64,000 nucleotides of DNA. Source: Metridium senile (Eukaryota > Cnidaria > Anthozoa > Actiniaria > Metridiidae). Below the pieces are notes generated by a model that saw only the letters and a program-made list of their open reading frames with translations, made no database searches and had not been told where the DNA came from. Positions within the stretch are counted from its first letter, which is position 1; every line of letters begins with the position of its first letter. A program made the translations under genes and the position numbers. Shown here in pieces: positions 54,685-64,000 of this stretch. The DNA lies in assembly GCA_949775045.1 (NCBI GenBank), contig OX459104.1, positions 4,147,738-4,211,737 on the forward strand. Direction: 5' to 3'.

Positions 54685-55250
54685 AGCATCCCGCCATTAA
54701 CCGACCATCCATTAACCGACCATCCATATATTAACCGATCATCCAGCCCACGTCAAACACAAACGACCTAAGGTGAGTTACCCGCCATTAACCGACCATC
54801 CATGCATGCATTAACCGACCATCCATTAACCGACTATCCAGCCCAAGTCAAACACAAACGATCCAAGGTGAGTTACCCGCCATTAACCGACCATCCATGC
54901 ATGCATTAACCGACCATCCATGCATTAACCGACCATTCTTTAACCGACCATCCATTAACCGACTATCCAGCCCACGTCAAACACAAACGACCCAGGGTGA
55001 GTTACCCGCCATTAAACGACCATCCTTTAACCGACCATCCATTAACCGACTATCCTTTAACCGACCATCCATTAACCGACTATCCAGCCCACGTCAAACA
55101 CAAACGACCCAAGGTGAGTTACCCGCCATTAACCGACCATCCATGCATGCATTAACCGACCATCCATCCATTAACCGACCATCAATTAACCGACTATCCA
55201 GCCCACGTCAAACACAAACGACCCAAGGTGAGTTATCCGCCATTAAATCC
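54685..55250 (+). repeat. Nested tandem array: ATTAACCGACCATCC in 95-125-bp units
   Basis: Short word attaaccgaccatccatgcat repeats two to five times within each longer unit, which ends cccacgtcaaacacaaacga then cccaaggtgagttacccgcc. Five longer units. Confidence 0.9.
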
Positions 55251-55479
55251 ACTCAATAGCATTGTAATGAATAATGAATTATAGGCGTTGGCCTGCAGCT
55301 TACTGATTGGTTACTAAATATAGTAACATTTGTGCATGGCTAAAAGGCGGGCTTTTTAGTGGATTTGTTCTTTTGTATTTTGTCTGTGATCGAGTCTTGC
55401 AGCAGGGGCAATTCAAGTCATTGGTGAGTCTAGAGACTTTTAGTTTTTAGTTTGCGCTGTTTATAATGGCGTTTATGAA

Positions 55480-56640
55480 TATATCCATTCTTATTGTTCC
55501 TTATGGTGACTGTTGTAATGCTTATTGGCTGTGGTAATGCTTGTGTTATTGTGGTTGTTGTTACTCCAGTTTAAAAGTTTATGGCTGTTGTAATGTTGAG
55601 ACTTTGCTCCGCATTTGATCATTATATATATGTATTTTGCGCATTAAAAGTATTAAATTATTACTAAATTATTACGGTCCGTTATGGCTGCTTGCTATTG
55701 TGGTTGTTGTTGCTCAGTTTGATGGTACGTTGCTATTGTTACAGTAATGTTGACGGGACTTTTCTGCGCATTAGATCATATACGATTGTGTTTTCTTTGC
55801 GCAATATATTAAAACATTAGATTATTGTGGCTGTGCTATTATGGCTGTGCTATTATGGCTGTTGTTGTTGTTGCTCCAGTCTGAAGGAATATGGCTGTTG
55901 TAATGTTGAAAGCGTTTCTGCGCATTAGATAATATATAATTGTTTTTTGCGCAATATATTAAAACATTAGATTATTATGGCTGTGCTATAATGGCTGTTG
56001 TTGTTATTGTTGTTCCAGTTTGATGGTACACGGCTGTTTTAATGTTGGGGAAGTTTGTGCGCATTAGATCATTTATACAATTGCTTTTTGCGTAATATAC
56101 TAAAACATTATTGAATTATGATGGTTGTGCTATTGTGGCTATTGTTGTTCCTGTTTGATTATGTACGGCTGTTGTAATGTTGGGAACGTTTCTGCGCATT
56201 AGATCATTTATACATCTATATTTTATAAGTATTAAGAGGGTCCTGAAGGGATAAAATGGGAGCTGGGACTGGCCTTGAATGGGAAAATGGGATTGGATGC
56301 ACTGCATGGGACTGGGAGTTACAAATTAAAGAAAAATAGAAAATGAGAATGAGATTGAAAAATTGAGCAAAACTGATGGGATTATGGGATTTTTGACTGG
56401 GATTTGGTCCAAATATAAACTGGGAAATGGGATTCGGACCCCCCTTCAGGACCCTCTATTAAATTGTTATGAAATTATAATGGTTGTGCTATTATGGCTG
56501 TTGTTATTTATGCTCCTGTTTGATTGTACTTGGCTGTTGTAATAGTTGTGCTATTGTGGCTGTTTTTGCTCCAGTTTGATGGTATATGGTTGTTGTAATG
56601 GTTGTGCCTTTGTGATTGTTAATGGTTTTTCCCTATAGTA
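55480..56640 (+). repeat. Degenerate 130-180-bp repeats (GGCTGTTGTAATGTTG family)
   Basis: Units share tatggctgttgtaatgttg, tctgcgcattagatcattta, ttttgcgcaatatattaaaa and attatggctgtgctattatgg. An element is inserted at 56235-56457. Confidence 0.8.
56235..56457. mobile_element. MITE with agagggtcctgaaggg ends and ATTA duplication
   Basis: TIR agagggtcctgaaggg and its complement at the right end. The flanks are ATTA (56231-56234 and 56458-56461), consistent with a 4-bp target duplication. The interior is rich in tgggattgggactggg-type words. No coding capacity. Confidence 0.75.
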
Positions 56641-56689
56641 TATTGATGGTTCTTGTACGTAATGTCTGTGCTATTGCTATTGAAACTTT

Positions 56690-57060
56690 TAAGCTCCACT
56701 TTAGACCATCATTTCATTTTAAAATATTGAAATTGCCGTGAAAAACCCTTGAATTTGAATTGTGCTACTTCTCAAATACTTCAGCTGTTCAGTTGAAACT
56801 CTTAAACCCCATTCAGGACAATATCAATTATTGAATTCTACGCGCTCTGGATATATTGTCATTTCATTTAAGATAATTGAAATTGCCGTGAAAGACCCTT
56901 AACGGTTTGAATTGTGCGGCTTCAAAAGAATTAAGTTTAAAACATTAATTTCAGCTGCTTTTGAAACTTTTAAGCCCCACTCAGGACATGTACAATCAAT
57001 ATCAATGAGTATATTTTCATTTCATTTGAAATCGTCTTAATTATTGTGCATCTGGAATAC
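56690..57060 (+). repeat. Degenerate direct repeats, about 150 bp
   Basis: ttttaagctccacttNagNac, tcatttcatttNaaataNt, tgaaattgccgtgaaa and gacccttNaN occur two to three times. Confidence 0.6.
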
Positions 57061-57229
57061 ACCTATATCAAAAGAGGTTGTCATTTCAATATGTACTTAG
57101 GGGAGGGGGCGTGGGGATAAAAGCTTAGAGTGAAAACAATTAACGCAATAAATTATTTTTGTTGAAAATGTATTCATTTTAGCTGTAAATAACTTTTAAA
57201 GAAGTTAAATGTTTTAGTTCCGTCAATAA

Positions 57230-57625
57230 AAATTGAAGTGTTAATTGTTTTAGCAATTTTTAACGCAAATAATCGAGGTGTTAACAATCATCATTCTCGT
57301 AAAGAGCATGGAGGATATTGTTAAGATATTATGGGCATACATCTAAACGCGAATAAATAAAATAGAGGTGCTTACAGTCATAATTTTTGTCAAAAACATG
57401 GAGGTTATTGCTGAGATATTATGGGCATACATCTAAACACGAATAATTGATGTGCTTACAATCATTATTCTCGTAAAGAACATGGAGGTTATTGTTAAAA
57501 TATTATGGGCATAAAACGCGAACAATCGAAGTGCTTACAATCATAATTCTTGTCAAAAACATGGAGGTTATTGTTGAGATATTATGGGCATACATCTAAA
57601 CGCAAATCCAATCGAGTAGCTTACA
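57230..57625 (+). repeat. About 100-bp repeats with GATATTATGGGCATACATCTAAA
   Basis: Four units of gtgcttacaatcataattct, cgtNaaNaacatggaggtta and ttgttNagatattatggg. The ttatgggcataca word resembles the 66-bp satellite monomer, as does aatacacctatatcaaaagaggttgtc at 57055. Confidence 0.75.
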
Positions 57626-57759
57626 ATCATATTTTATGGTATTTTATGAGCATATTTTCAGGAAACTTAACACAAAAATTGTTGGCAATCAATACTCTTT
57701 TCAAGAACCCTGGTTTAGTATTGTTTAAATTTCATAACGCGCGGAACGATCTATTGTTA

Positions 57760-58505
57760 TAGAGTTAATCTAGAAGTACCACTCAAAAACGACTATATTC
57801 ATTCTTTTTTGGTTAATTCTTTTTATGTTTTAATCCTCAAAATGTCATTCTATATTGGCCTTGGTTCCATGAACTCTTAGGGACGGACCATTTAATATTT
57901 GTAGGGGGGGGGGGGGGGGGGTTATTGTTATAGAGTTAATCTAGAAGTACCACTCAAAAACGACTATATTCATTCTTTTTTGGTTAATTCTTTTTATCTT
58001 TTAATCCTCAAAATGTCATTCTATATTGGCCTTGGTTCCATGAACTCTTGGTTAGGAACGGACCATTTAAAATTTGTAGTGGGGGTGGGTTAAATCCCCT
58101 CAAAAATATCGAGCAAGCTCTCCAACCTTAAAAAAAATCGTGCAACTTCAATATGGCAAAAACAATATAGCTTGGTACAGCAAAAAAATATCCTGCAACA
58201 CTGGAGGGCGAAAAAAAAAAATTCGAGCACGCTGAAAATCTACCCACCCCCCTACAAAAATCAAATGGTCCGTCTGTTAATTGAGTTCGACATTTTGATC
58301 GACGGGTTTTTCGTTTTTTAATTTCTCGGTGAGAAAGTTAGCATGGTACAGCAAAAAAATATCCTGCAACACTGAAGGGCGAAAAAAAAAAAAATTCGAG
58401 CACGCTGAAAATCTACCCACCCCCCTACAAAAATCAAATGGTCCGTCTAATTGAGTTCGACATTTTGATCGACGGGTTTTTCGTTTTTTAATTTCTCGGT
58501 GAGAA
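57760..58505. repeat. Duplicated element pair with ggacggaccattta ends
   Basis: Two direct copies of tagagttaatctagaagtac ... gaacggaccatttaa (57763 and 57921) are followed by two direct copies of gcatggtacagcaaaaaaat ... atcaaatggtccgtct (58163 and 58342). The ends ggaccatttaatatttgtag and ctacaaaaatcaaatggtcc are inverted, so the block looks like a DNA element duplicated from within. Confidence 0.65.
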
Positions 58506-58664
58506 AGTTAGCATGTGTTGCTCACTTTTATCGCTTTTAATACTGACATGTTTCGGACCAAGCTGTTATTATTCGTCGGAAGGTCAAAATACAATTTTGT
58601 TCACCTTGGATGAAATGAAAACAATATTGAAGAAAACAGAGGACAAAGAACTAAATAATGGATC

Positions 58665-59115
58665 AATTGAATGAATAAATAAATAAATAAATAAATAGTT
58701 CAATGAATGGATGCATGCATGCATGGATGAATGAATGAAAGAATGGATGGTTGGATGGATGGATGGATGAATGGATGGATGGATAAAAAGTTGAATGAAT
58801 GGATGGATAAATTTATTAATGAATGAATGGATGGATGGATGGATGGATGGATGGATGGATGAATGGATGGATTAATGAATGAATGAATGAAAGGTTGAAT
58901 GAATGGATAATTTAATGAATGAATGAATGGATAGATGAATGAATGAATGCATGGATGGATGAATGAAGGAATGCCGAATGAATTAATGAATGGATGGATA
59001 AATTGAAGAATGAATGAATGAATGAATGAATGGATGGATGAATGAATGGATGAATGGAAAAATCAATCAATGAATGAATGATTAGATGAATGAATGATTG
59101 AATGAACGAATGAAT
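58665..59115 (+). repeat. TGAA/TGGA tetranucleotide array
   Basis: tgaatgaatggatggatgga-type repeats with a pure (GGAT)n stretch at 58828-58860. Third array of this type in the window. 59116-59590 shows no feature. Confidence 0.92.
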
Positions 59116-59594
59116 AAGCACTGACCGACCGACTGACTGACTCAAATCATTGGAAAAATGGATTTAATGAATAATTTCAAAAGATGAATAATCACACGTA
59201 TATAGTTTCAATTATCGTGAGTTGTAAAAAAAAATGTAAAAATAGCTGACACAAACACTCCTTCAAAGTCGCTAAATATAAATACAAAATGGATCGAATA
59301 GCAATATTGACTTTCAAAAATTAAATACCTAATCCTGAAACAATAAGCACCACCATCAGAAAGAGCAAAAAGCAGAAATATGTATTTTTCGGAAAGTTTT
59401 ATTGCTATAAATATAATTAATATGAAGCTATCTGGATCCAAAATTACAGAGATTTGTATGTGTTCAGTGAACTGTTTCCTTGCTAGCCTCGTTATGGTGT
59501 TTTCACACTTTTGAAATTCTCATAACTTCTCAAGAATTGAATATTTTTAATTGTCTCAAACTTTTTACCTTTATTGATAATCTATAATTTTGAT

Positions 59595-59790
59595 GAATAG
59601 AAATAGAAACTAGCGAGTAAACTAGTATAGGCTGCGTCGGTGTTTGATATAAACGATAGGTAATAGAATGAAATTTGTAACACTGTAAAAAAATAGAAAT
59701 ACAAACTAGCGAGTAAACTAATATGGGCTGCGTCGGTGTTTGATATAGACGATAGGTAATATAATGAAATTTGTAACACCGTAAAAAATG
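59595..59790 (+). repeat. 96-bp tandem duplication
   Basis: aatagaaatanaaactagcg, agtaaactantatgggctgcg, tcggtgtttgatatanacg and ataggtaatanaatgaaatt repeat once at 96 bp. Confidence 0.9.
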
Positions 59791-59994
59791 TTGACTTAAC
59801 TTTACTGACGTTTCGAGCTTTAGCCCTTGGTTGGAGTAAAAGATAATTTTGATGGAGTGATTGTTAAAAATATGAATTGAAAAAATATGCTAATGACCAT
59901 ATTGGCATACGGTCTATACAGTGTCATTTTGTCTCCTTCAACAACGGATAGGCGGTCTTGCTTGCTTCCTTCGTTCCGTGTTCCTGTTTACAAG

Positions 59995-60185
59995 TACAGT
60001 GGAACCCCGTTAATCCGGCCACCGAAGGGACAGCCCAAAGTGGCCGTATTAACGGGGTGGCCGTATTAAGCGGGGGAATTTTATAGAAAATGTATGGGCA
60101 TGGATTTCGTCGGGACCTAAAAAACTGGCCGCAATAACGGGGTGGCCGTATTAAGCGGGTGGCCGTAAGGCGGGGTTCCACTTTA
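59995..60185. mobile_element. Pogo/Tigger-like MITE copy 2
   Basis: tacagtggaaccccgttaat and cggggttccactttA ends with TA borders; interior as in 42797-42986. Confidence 0.8.
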
Positions 60186-60392
60186 TAAATGTATCTGTTT
60201 GAATCAGTCACGTCTTGGTCCGCTTTATTCTTTTACTGAATACCTGTTATTGAAGTTATATGGAAATGTTTGTAAACATTGGATTCATGCCACAGTTCTT
60301 GGGGAAAAAAACAAAAATATTGGGGGGAAAAACAAAAATATTGCCCGAAAGCTTCAACTTGAAACCATTGTTCAAAATCATTTGCGTATTAC

Positions 60393-60602
60393 CGTGCGAA
60401 TCAAAAAACCGTGGGCACCTAGAAATATTGTAGAAATCGTTTATTGTTCGTTGAACAACTCACAAACAACTATATCACCGCAAGAAGTTTGACTGATGTG
60501 TAGCATGATAAACCTTTTGAGTTGTTTGTGAGTTGTTCAATGAACAATAAACGATTTCTGAAATATTTCTGGGTGCCCACGGTTTTTCGATTAGCACTGT
60601 AA
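60393..60602. mobile_element. Palindromic MITE with ccgtgggcacc arms
   Basis: gcgaatcaaaaaaccgtggg and cccacggtttttcgattagc. Next inside, gaaatcgtttattgttcgtt and ttcaatgaacaataaacgat pair, then the short pair caactcacaaacaact / gagttgtttgtgagttg. Confidence 0.8.
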
Positions 60603-60789
60603 CTATAATAATAACTATTGTTCGCCACATTATGTTTACTATGAAAACATGTTGTGTATTTTTTAAAGTTGAATTAAAGTATGTTTTTCTTTCAGAAAAG
60701 GGGCGAGTCAACATTTGCACTGAAAGCATTAATAGTGAATAGAAACAATACTCAAGTTTTAGTAAGAGATTTGGATCCTACAAAGCTTA

Positions 60790-60915
60790 TAATGATAACG
60801 ATGATCATAACAATGATAATAATAACAAAGATAATGATAATGATGATAATGCAAGATCTTGACGATGATGATGATAATAATCATAATGATGATGATAATA
60901 AAAATGATAAATTAT
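60790..60915 (+). repeat. (GAT/AAT)n imperfect microsatellite
   Basis: ataatgatgataatgcaag-type repeats; no coding sign. Confidence 0.8.
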
Positions 60916-60961
60916 TGAGATCCACAATGCCCTTGGGTCTCAGGCTCAGTGATTATCAATT

Positions 60962-61011
60962 AATATTTACCGAGCGGCGAGTCTTCGAAGACTCGCCGCT
61001 CGGTAAATATT
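60962..61011. repeat. Perfect 50-bp palindrome
   Basis: Fully self-complementary around 60986/60987 (core cggcgagtcttcgaagactcgccg), with weaker pairing out to about 60948-61024 (gattatcaatt / attgataac). Confidence 0.95.
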
Positions 61012-61050
61012 CATTGATAACCACTTCGCCTTCGGCGAATAATTGTTTTA

Positions 61051-61438
61051 GTATATACATGATTCACAACCGAACAAAAAAAAAATTAAACAAACATTTT
61101 TGTATAAATTAAGAAATGTATTGCATAACATTACAAAGCGTGACAAGGCGCACGAACGTTGAACCTCGTTTTCTATGAATTCAAATTGTTCAATGTTTAA
61201 AATGCCGTTTTACCTTGAAAAACACTTAAACCAAACTTTGTAGCTTTCTTTGTGTTTTGTGGAATTGCGTTTTGTTGAATTTTTTCAATTTCTTCATCGG
61301 TAATTGTTGCAAAACGAGACGCCATTTTGTCGAGAAGCAATATTCCGAGCTTGAGCAGTGAATATGGTCTCAGATTCCGAGATAGCTAGCCAATGAGAGC
61401 GCGCGTTTTTATGAGGTTGTGAATCATGTATATTGCTA
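61051..61438. mobile_element. Element with tagtatatacatgattcacaacc ends, carrying a Crypton-like start
   Basis: Inverted ends tatacatgattcacaacc and ggttgtgaatcatgtata, about 20 bp, with flanks tttagta / tgctaaa. A 42-codon frame lies inside on the minus strand. Confidence 0.55.
61197..61325 (-). pseudogene. Crypton/KIAA1958-like N-terminal fragment
   Basis: MASRFATITDEEIEKIQQNA, then NTKKATKFGLSVFQ, ending at TAA (61199-61197). The start MASRF...TEEEI...NTKKATK is characteristic of the multicopy Crypton-derived tyrosine-recombinase/ZMYM-like family of marine invertebrates. Only the N-terminus is present; a GT after Q could be a donor, but no continuation was found downstream on the minus strand. 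Most likely a dead fragment. Confidence 0.5.
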
Positions 61439-61789
61439 AATATCATATGAACATATGACAGTTAAACATTCGATGTTTACATTTTACATGAAAGCGGCGG
61501 TAATACAGCAGTTTCAATGAAGGATGTTAAAGTTTGATTCACCGACTGCATGGGATTATGGGTATATTCCCTAAATAACCCTACGAACGTTCTAGACAAG
61601 AGAGTACGTGTCTGTAATTCTGCTGTCAAGCCTTTCTTTTTCGTCCGACACTCCGTTATCTTGAACCGTGACTAATTACTAGTAGAGGAAGCAGCATTTT
61701 CAAAAACTTGTCGCACTCATTTCCTCAAAGAAGCAATTTCTCGCTGTTTTTTTATTCTTAAAACAGTTTTTCCAATTAAATAATACGAC

Positions 61790-62326
61790 GCTCTGCATGA
61801 TAAAGCGCACGGAATTATTGAAACATAATTATAGATTTTTGTTGTTGTGTTGAATTTCTGAGAATTTTAGCCGAAAAAAAGCAATTTTTAACAAAAATCT
61901 TCAGTACGACACACGGAAAATGAAATAAGATTATAATTTTCTAAAAGCTCTATTTATATTTTTGTTGTTGTGTTGAAATTTTGTATAAATTTTAAAATAC
62001 TTTTCTGTAACAAAAAATCTTCAGTACGACAAAAGAATCGGAATGAAACGTGAAAATGAAATTATAAGTTTTCTAGAAGTTCTATTTATATTTTTGTTGT
62101 TGTGTTGAATATATGAGAATTTTAGCTAAAAAAACAGCTTTTTAACAAAAATCTTCAGTACGACATACGGAAATAAACCCGAAAAAGAAAAAAATTATAA
62201 TGTTCTAAAAGTTGTATTTCTATTTTTGCTGTATTGCTAGCTAGTACGTTTTGGAGAATTTGAGAATTTTAGCTTAAAAAGCAATTTTTAAACAAAAATC
62301 TTCAGGCAAAATATACAGAATTAATT

Positions 62327-62365
<39 letters not shown>

Positions 62366-62370
62366 TCTAT

Positions 62371-62401
<31 letters not shown>

Positions 62402-62600
62402 TAAGGCTTTATTATCAAAGATCTTCAGAATACACACGGAATGAAATGCGAAAATGATATAAAAGTATAATTTTCTTAACGTTTTATCAGTTCTATTTTT
62501 GCTGTATTGTTAGTTTGTTTTGGAGAATTTAATTTTTTAGCCGAAAAATCTTCAGACAAAATATACAGAATATACAAGACTGCTCTTTTGCGTCATTTGT
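61790..62600 (+). repeat. Degenerate 125-150-bp tandem repeats with (TTTA)n insert
   Basis: Units share aacaaaaatcttcagtacga, tataattttctaaaagttct and atttatatttttgttgttgtg. About six copies, interrupted by (TTTA)n at 62325-62402. 62601-63640 is AT-rich with no feature I can support. Confidence 0.8.
62325..62402 (+). repeat. (TTTA)n microsatellite
   Basis: About 19 copies of ttta with one tcta interruption. Confidence 0.97.
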
Positions 62601-63644
62601 TAAGATGAATGTGGACGAATTTGGCTCAAAAGTGCAATTTCTTCCCTATCGGACGTACCCTTTCGTGATAGCCTTATCAAAATTATTTCATTAACTTTAG
62701 ATGGATATTTTCGAGTGTTTTGTAGTTTAGACTCGGTATTGCGTCAATGAAAAGACAACTTCAAACAAGACAATCGATTAACTAAAATGCTATTTACGAG
62801 TTTGAGTTGAATTCAAAGTTTACCTGGATTGTGACAAGATCTCTCAAAATTGCTCTAAACTATATACGTTTTAATTTGAAGGTTGTCATGTTAATTAACC
62901 GTAAGTTTTGCGTCATCCAAACAATAAACATGACAAATAGAGTACGATAAAAAACGATATTTTTTTGAAAAACAATTTTCGATAAACATTTTCGATTAAT
63001 TATATTTTTGATGAATATTTCACTTCAAACTAGCTTTAAATAATTTAAAGTTTTTTTTTAATAAAAGATAGCTTAGTTTTTACACATAAATGTGGCTGAA
63101 TCAATAATGAAAGACAATCTCTTTTTTAAGAAGCTAATAGATAGAGATTTTTGAGTTGAAGAAATATCGAGTTTATTCTATTTTAAAAATGACACCTCCA
63201 TATAAAATAGTCAACCCAATCAATGTTTTTGAAAGCTAAAATATCCGACTTTTGCCTCACCGCATAGTATAGGCAATACAACTTCAAAAGAAAATTTCCT
63301 TCAGACAGCAATATTTTCAAAATTCTTTGAATTTACAGCCATAACAAGAACGGAAATAACAAGCTCTTGAAAGAGGGGACAGAAAACAACTCCATTTTGA
63401 GTCAGCGCAAAAAGACCATTTGAGACAGTTGTTGACTTTGCATGATAAATCATCTTTGTTAGACAGTAAGGGCTGAATTACATTGAAAATCAACAAAGTT
63501 TTTATCGGTGGAAGCGTCGAGAAAGCGACAATTCGAGTGGGGTTTCTTCGCTTTTCGTCAAACGTTTATCACGTCGTCGAGCAAATTCCAACAATATGAC
63601 CTTATAAGGAAAATGCATCACGTGGTACAAAATGAAACAGTACC

Positions 63645-64000
63645 GTATTCCCTCGAATAAGCGCCGCCCCCGAATAAGCGCCGCGCTTTAACGCTATAAT
63701 GTTACTCTAGAACAGCATTTGAAATACATTTTTATCAAAAGCTATATTTCACCGCTAGCGCTCGCCCATTAAGTTATCTCCCAAATATTCTTAGTTCCGA
63801 TCAAGAAGGGGATAGTGAGATCGAGAAAAATTTAATTATAAGTGCCGCATTTTAACGCTATAATGTTACTCTAGAACAGCAATATATATATATTTTTAGT
63901 AAGCTGCATTCTTCAGTTCAAAGTAATTATATTTCACCGCTCGCCCATTAAGATATCTCCCAAATATTCTTAGTTCCGATCAAGAAGGGGACAGTGAAGT
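63645..64000 (+). repeat. About 160-bp tandem repeat running off the window, with GAATAAGCGCCGC start
   Basis: tccctcgaataagcgccgc-type motifs at 63650-63690 lead into two units sharing ttaacgctataatgttactc, tagaacagca, tatatttcaccgct, cgcccattaagNtatctccc and ttccgatcaagaaggggaNa. The second unit is cut by the window end. Confidence 0.85.

Noticed and set aside
60681..61112. 143-codon frame across GAT repeat and palindrome
   Set aside because: Composed of microsatellite and palindromic sequence; no recognisable domain.
1..64000. tRNA or rRNA genes
   Set aside because: No cloverleaf with A/B boxes and no rRNA-like segment was recognised by eye; a tRNAscan-SE/Infernal run would decide.

Overview
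The window is AT-rich nuclear DNA from an animal. Three intron-containing genes can be assembled by eye from GT-AG boundaries, reading phase and family resemblance; everything else is repeats. The gene set (DM domain, AMBRA1, GOLT1), large repeat-filled introns, CR1/L2-like LINE ends, many palindromic MITEs, and a Crypton-type open reading frame (MASRFAT... start) suggest a marine invertebrate, with a cnidarian as my best guess. That assignment is inference.

Layout. 1-2766: 1138-bp tandem unit built on a decayed LINE 3' end, cut by a 200-N gap (2767-2966). 2967-10935: about 8 kb of 37-bp satellite. 11-12.3 kb: degenerate repeats, palindromes and a Tc1/mariner-type MITE. 12361-16120 (minus): a three-exon DM-domain (DMRT-type) gene of 344 codons whose last exon carries an in-frame 33-bp minisatellite, giving ten copies of an 11-residue repeat. 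16.2-21 kb: simple repeats, MITEs, a 138-bp tandem array and a TTAA-flanked insertion. 21069-23188 (minus): GOLT1, four of its exons, last exon not found. 26036-49844 (plus): AMBRA1, 13 exons and 886 codons. All exon phases close exactly; the introns hold microsatellites, MITEs, a LINE end and a 4.2-kb higher-order satellite. 49.8-64 kb: no host gene seen; tandem repeats, palindromic elements and a Crypton-like N-terminal fragment.

Roles. AMBRA1 is a CUL4-DDB1 substrate receptor that links autophagy initiation and cyclin D turnover. GOLT1 is a small Golgi/ER membrane protein of vesicle traffic, head-to-head with AMBRA1 about 2.85 kb away. The DM gene is a predicted zinc-binding transcription factor. 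Nothing suggests that the three form a functional cluster. The two most unusual points are the repeat-tailed DM protein and the short AMBRA1, which stops where its split WD40 propeller closes.
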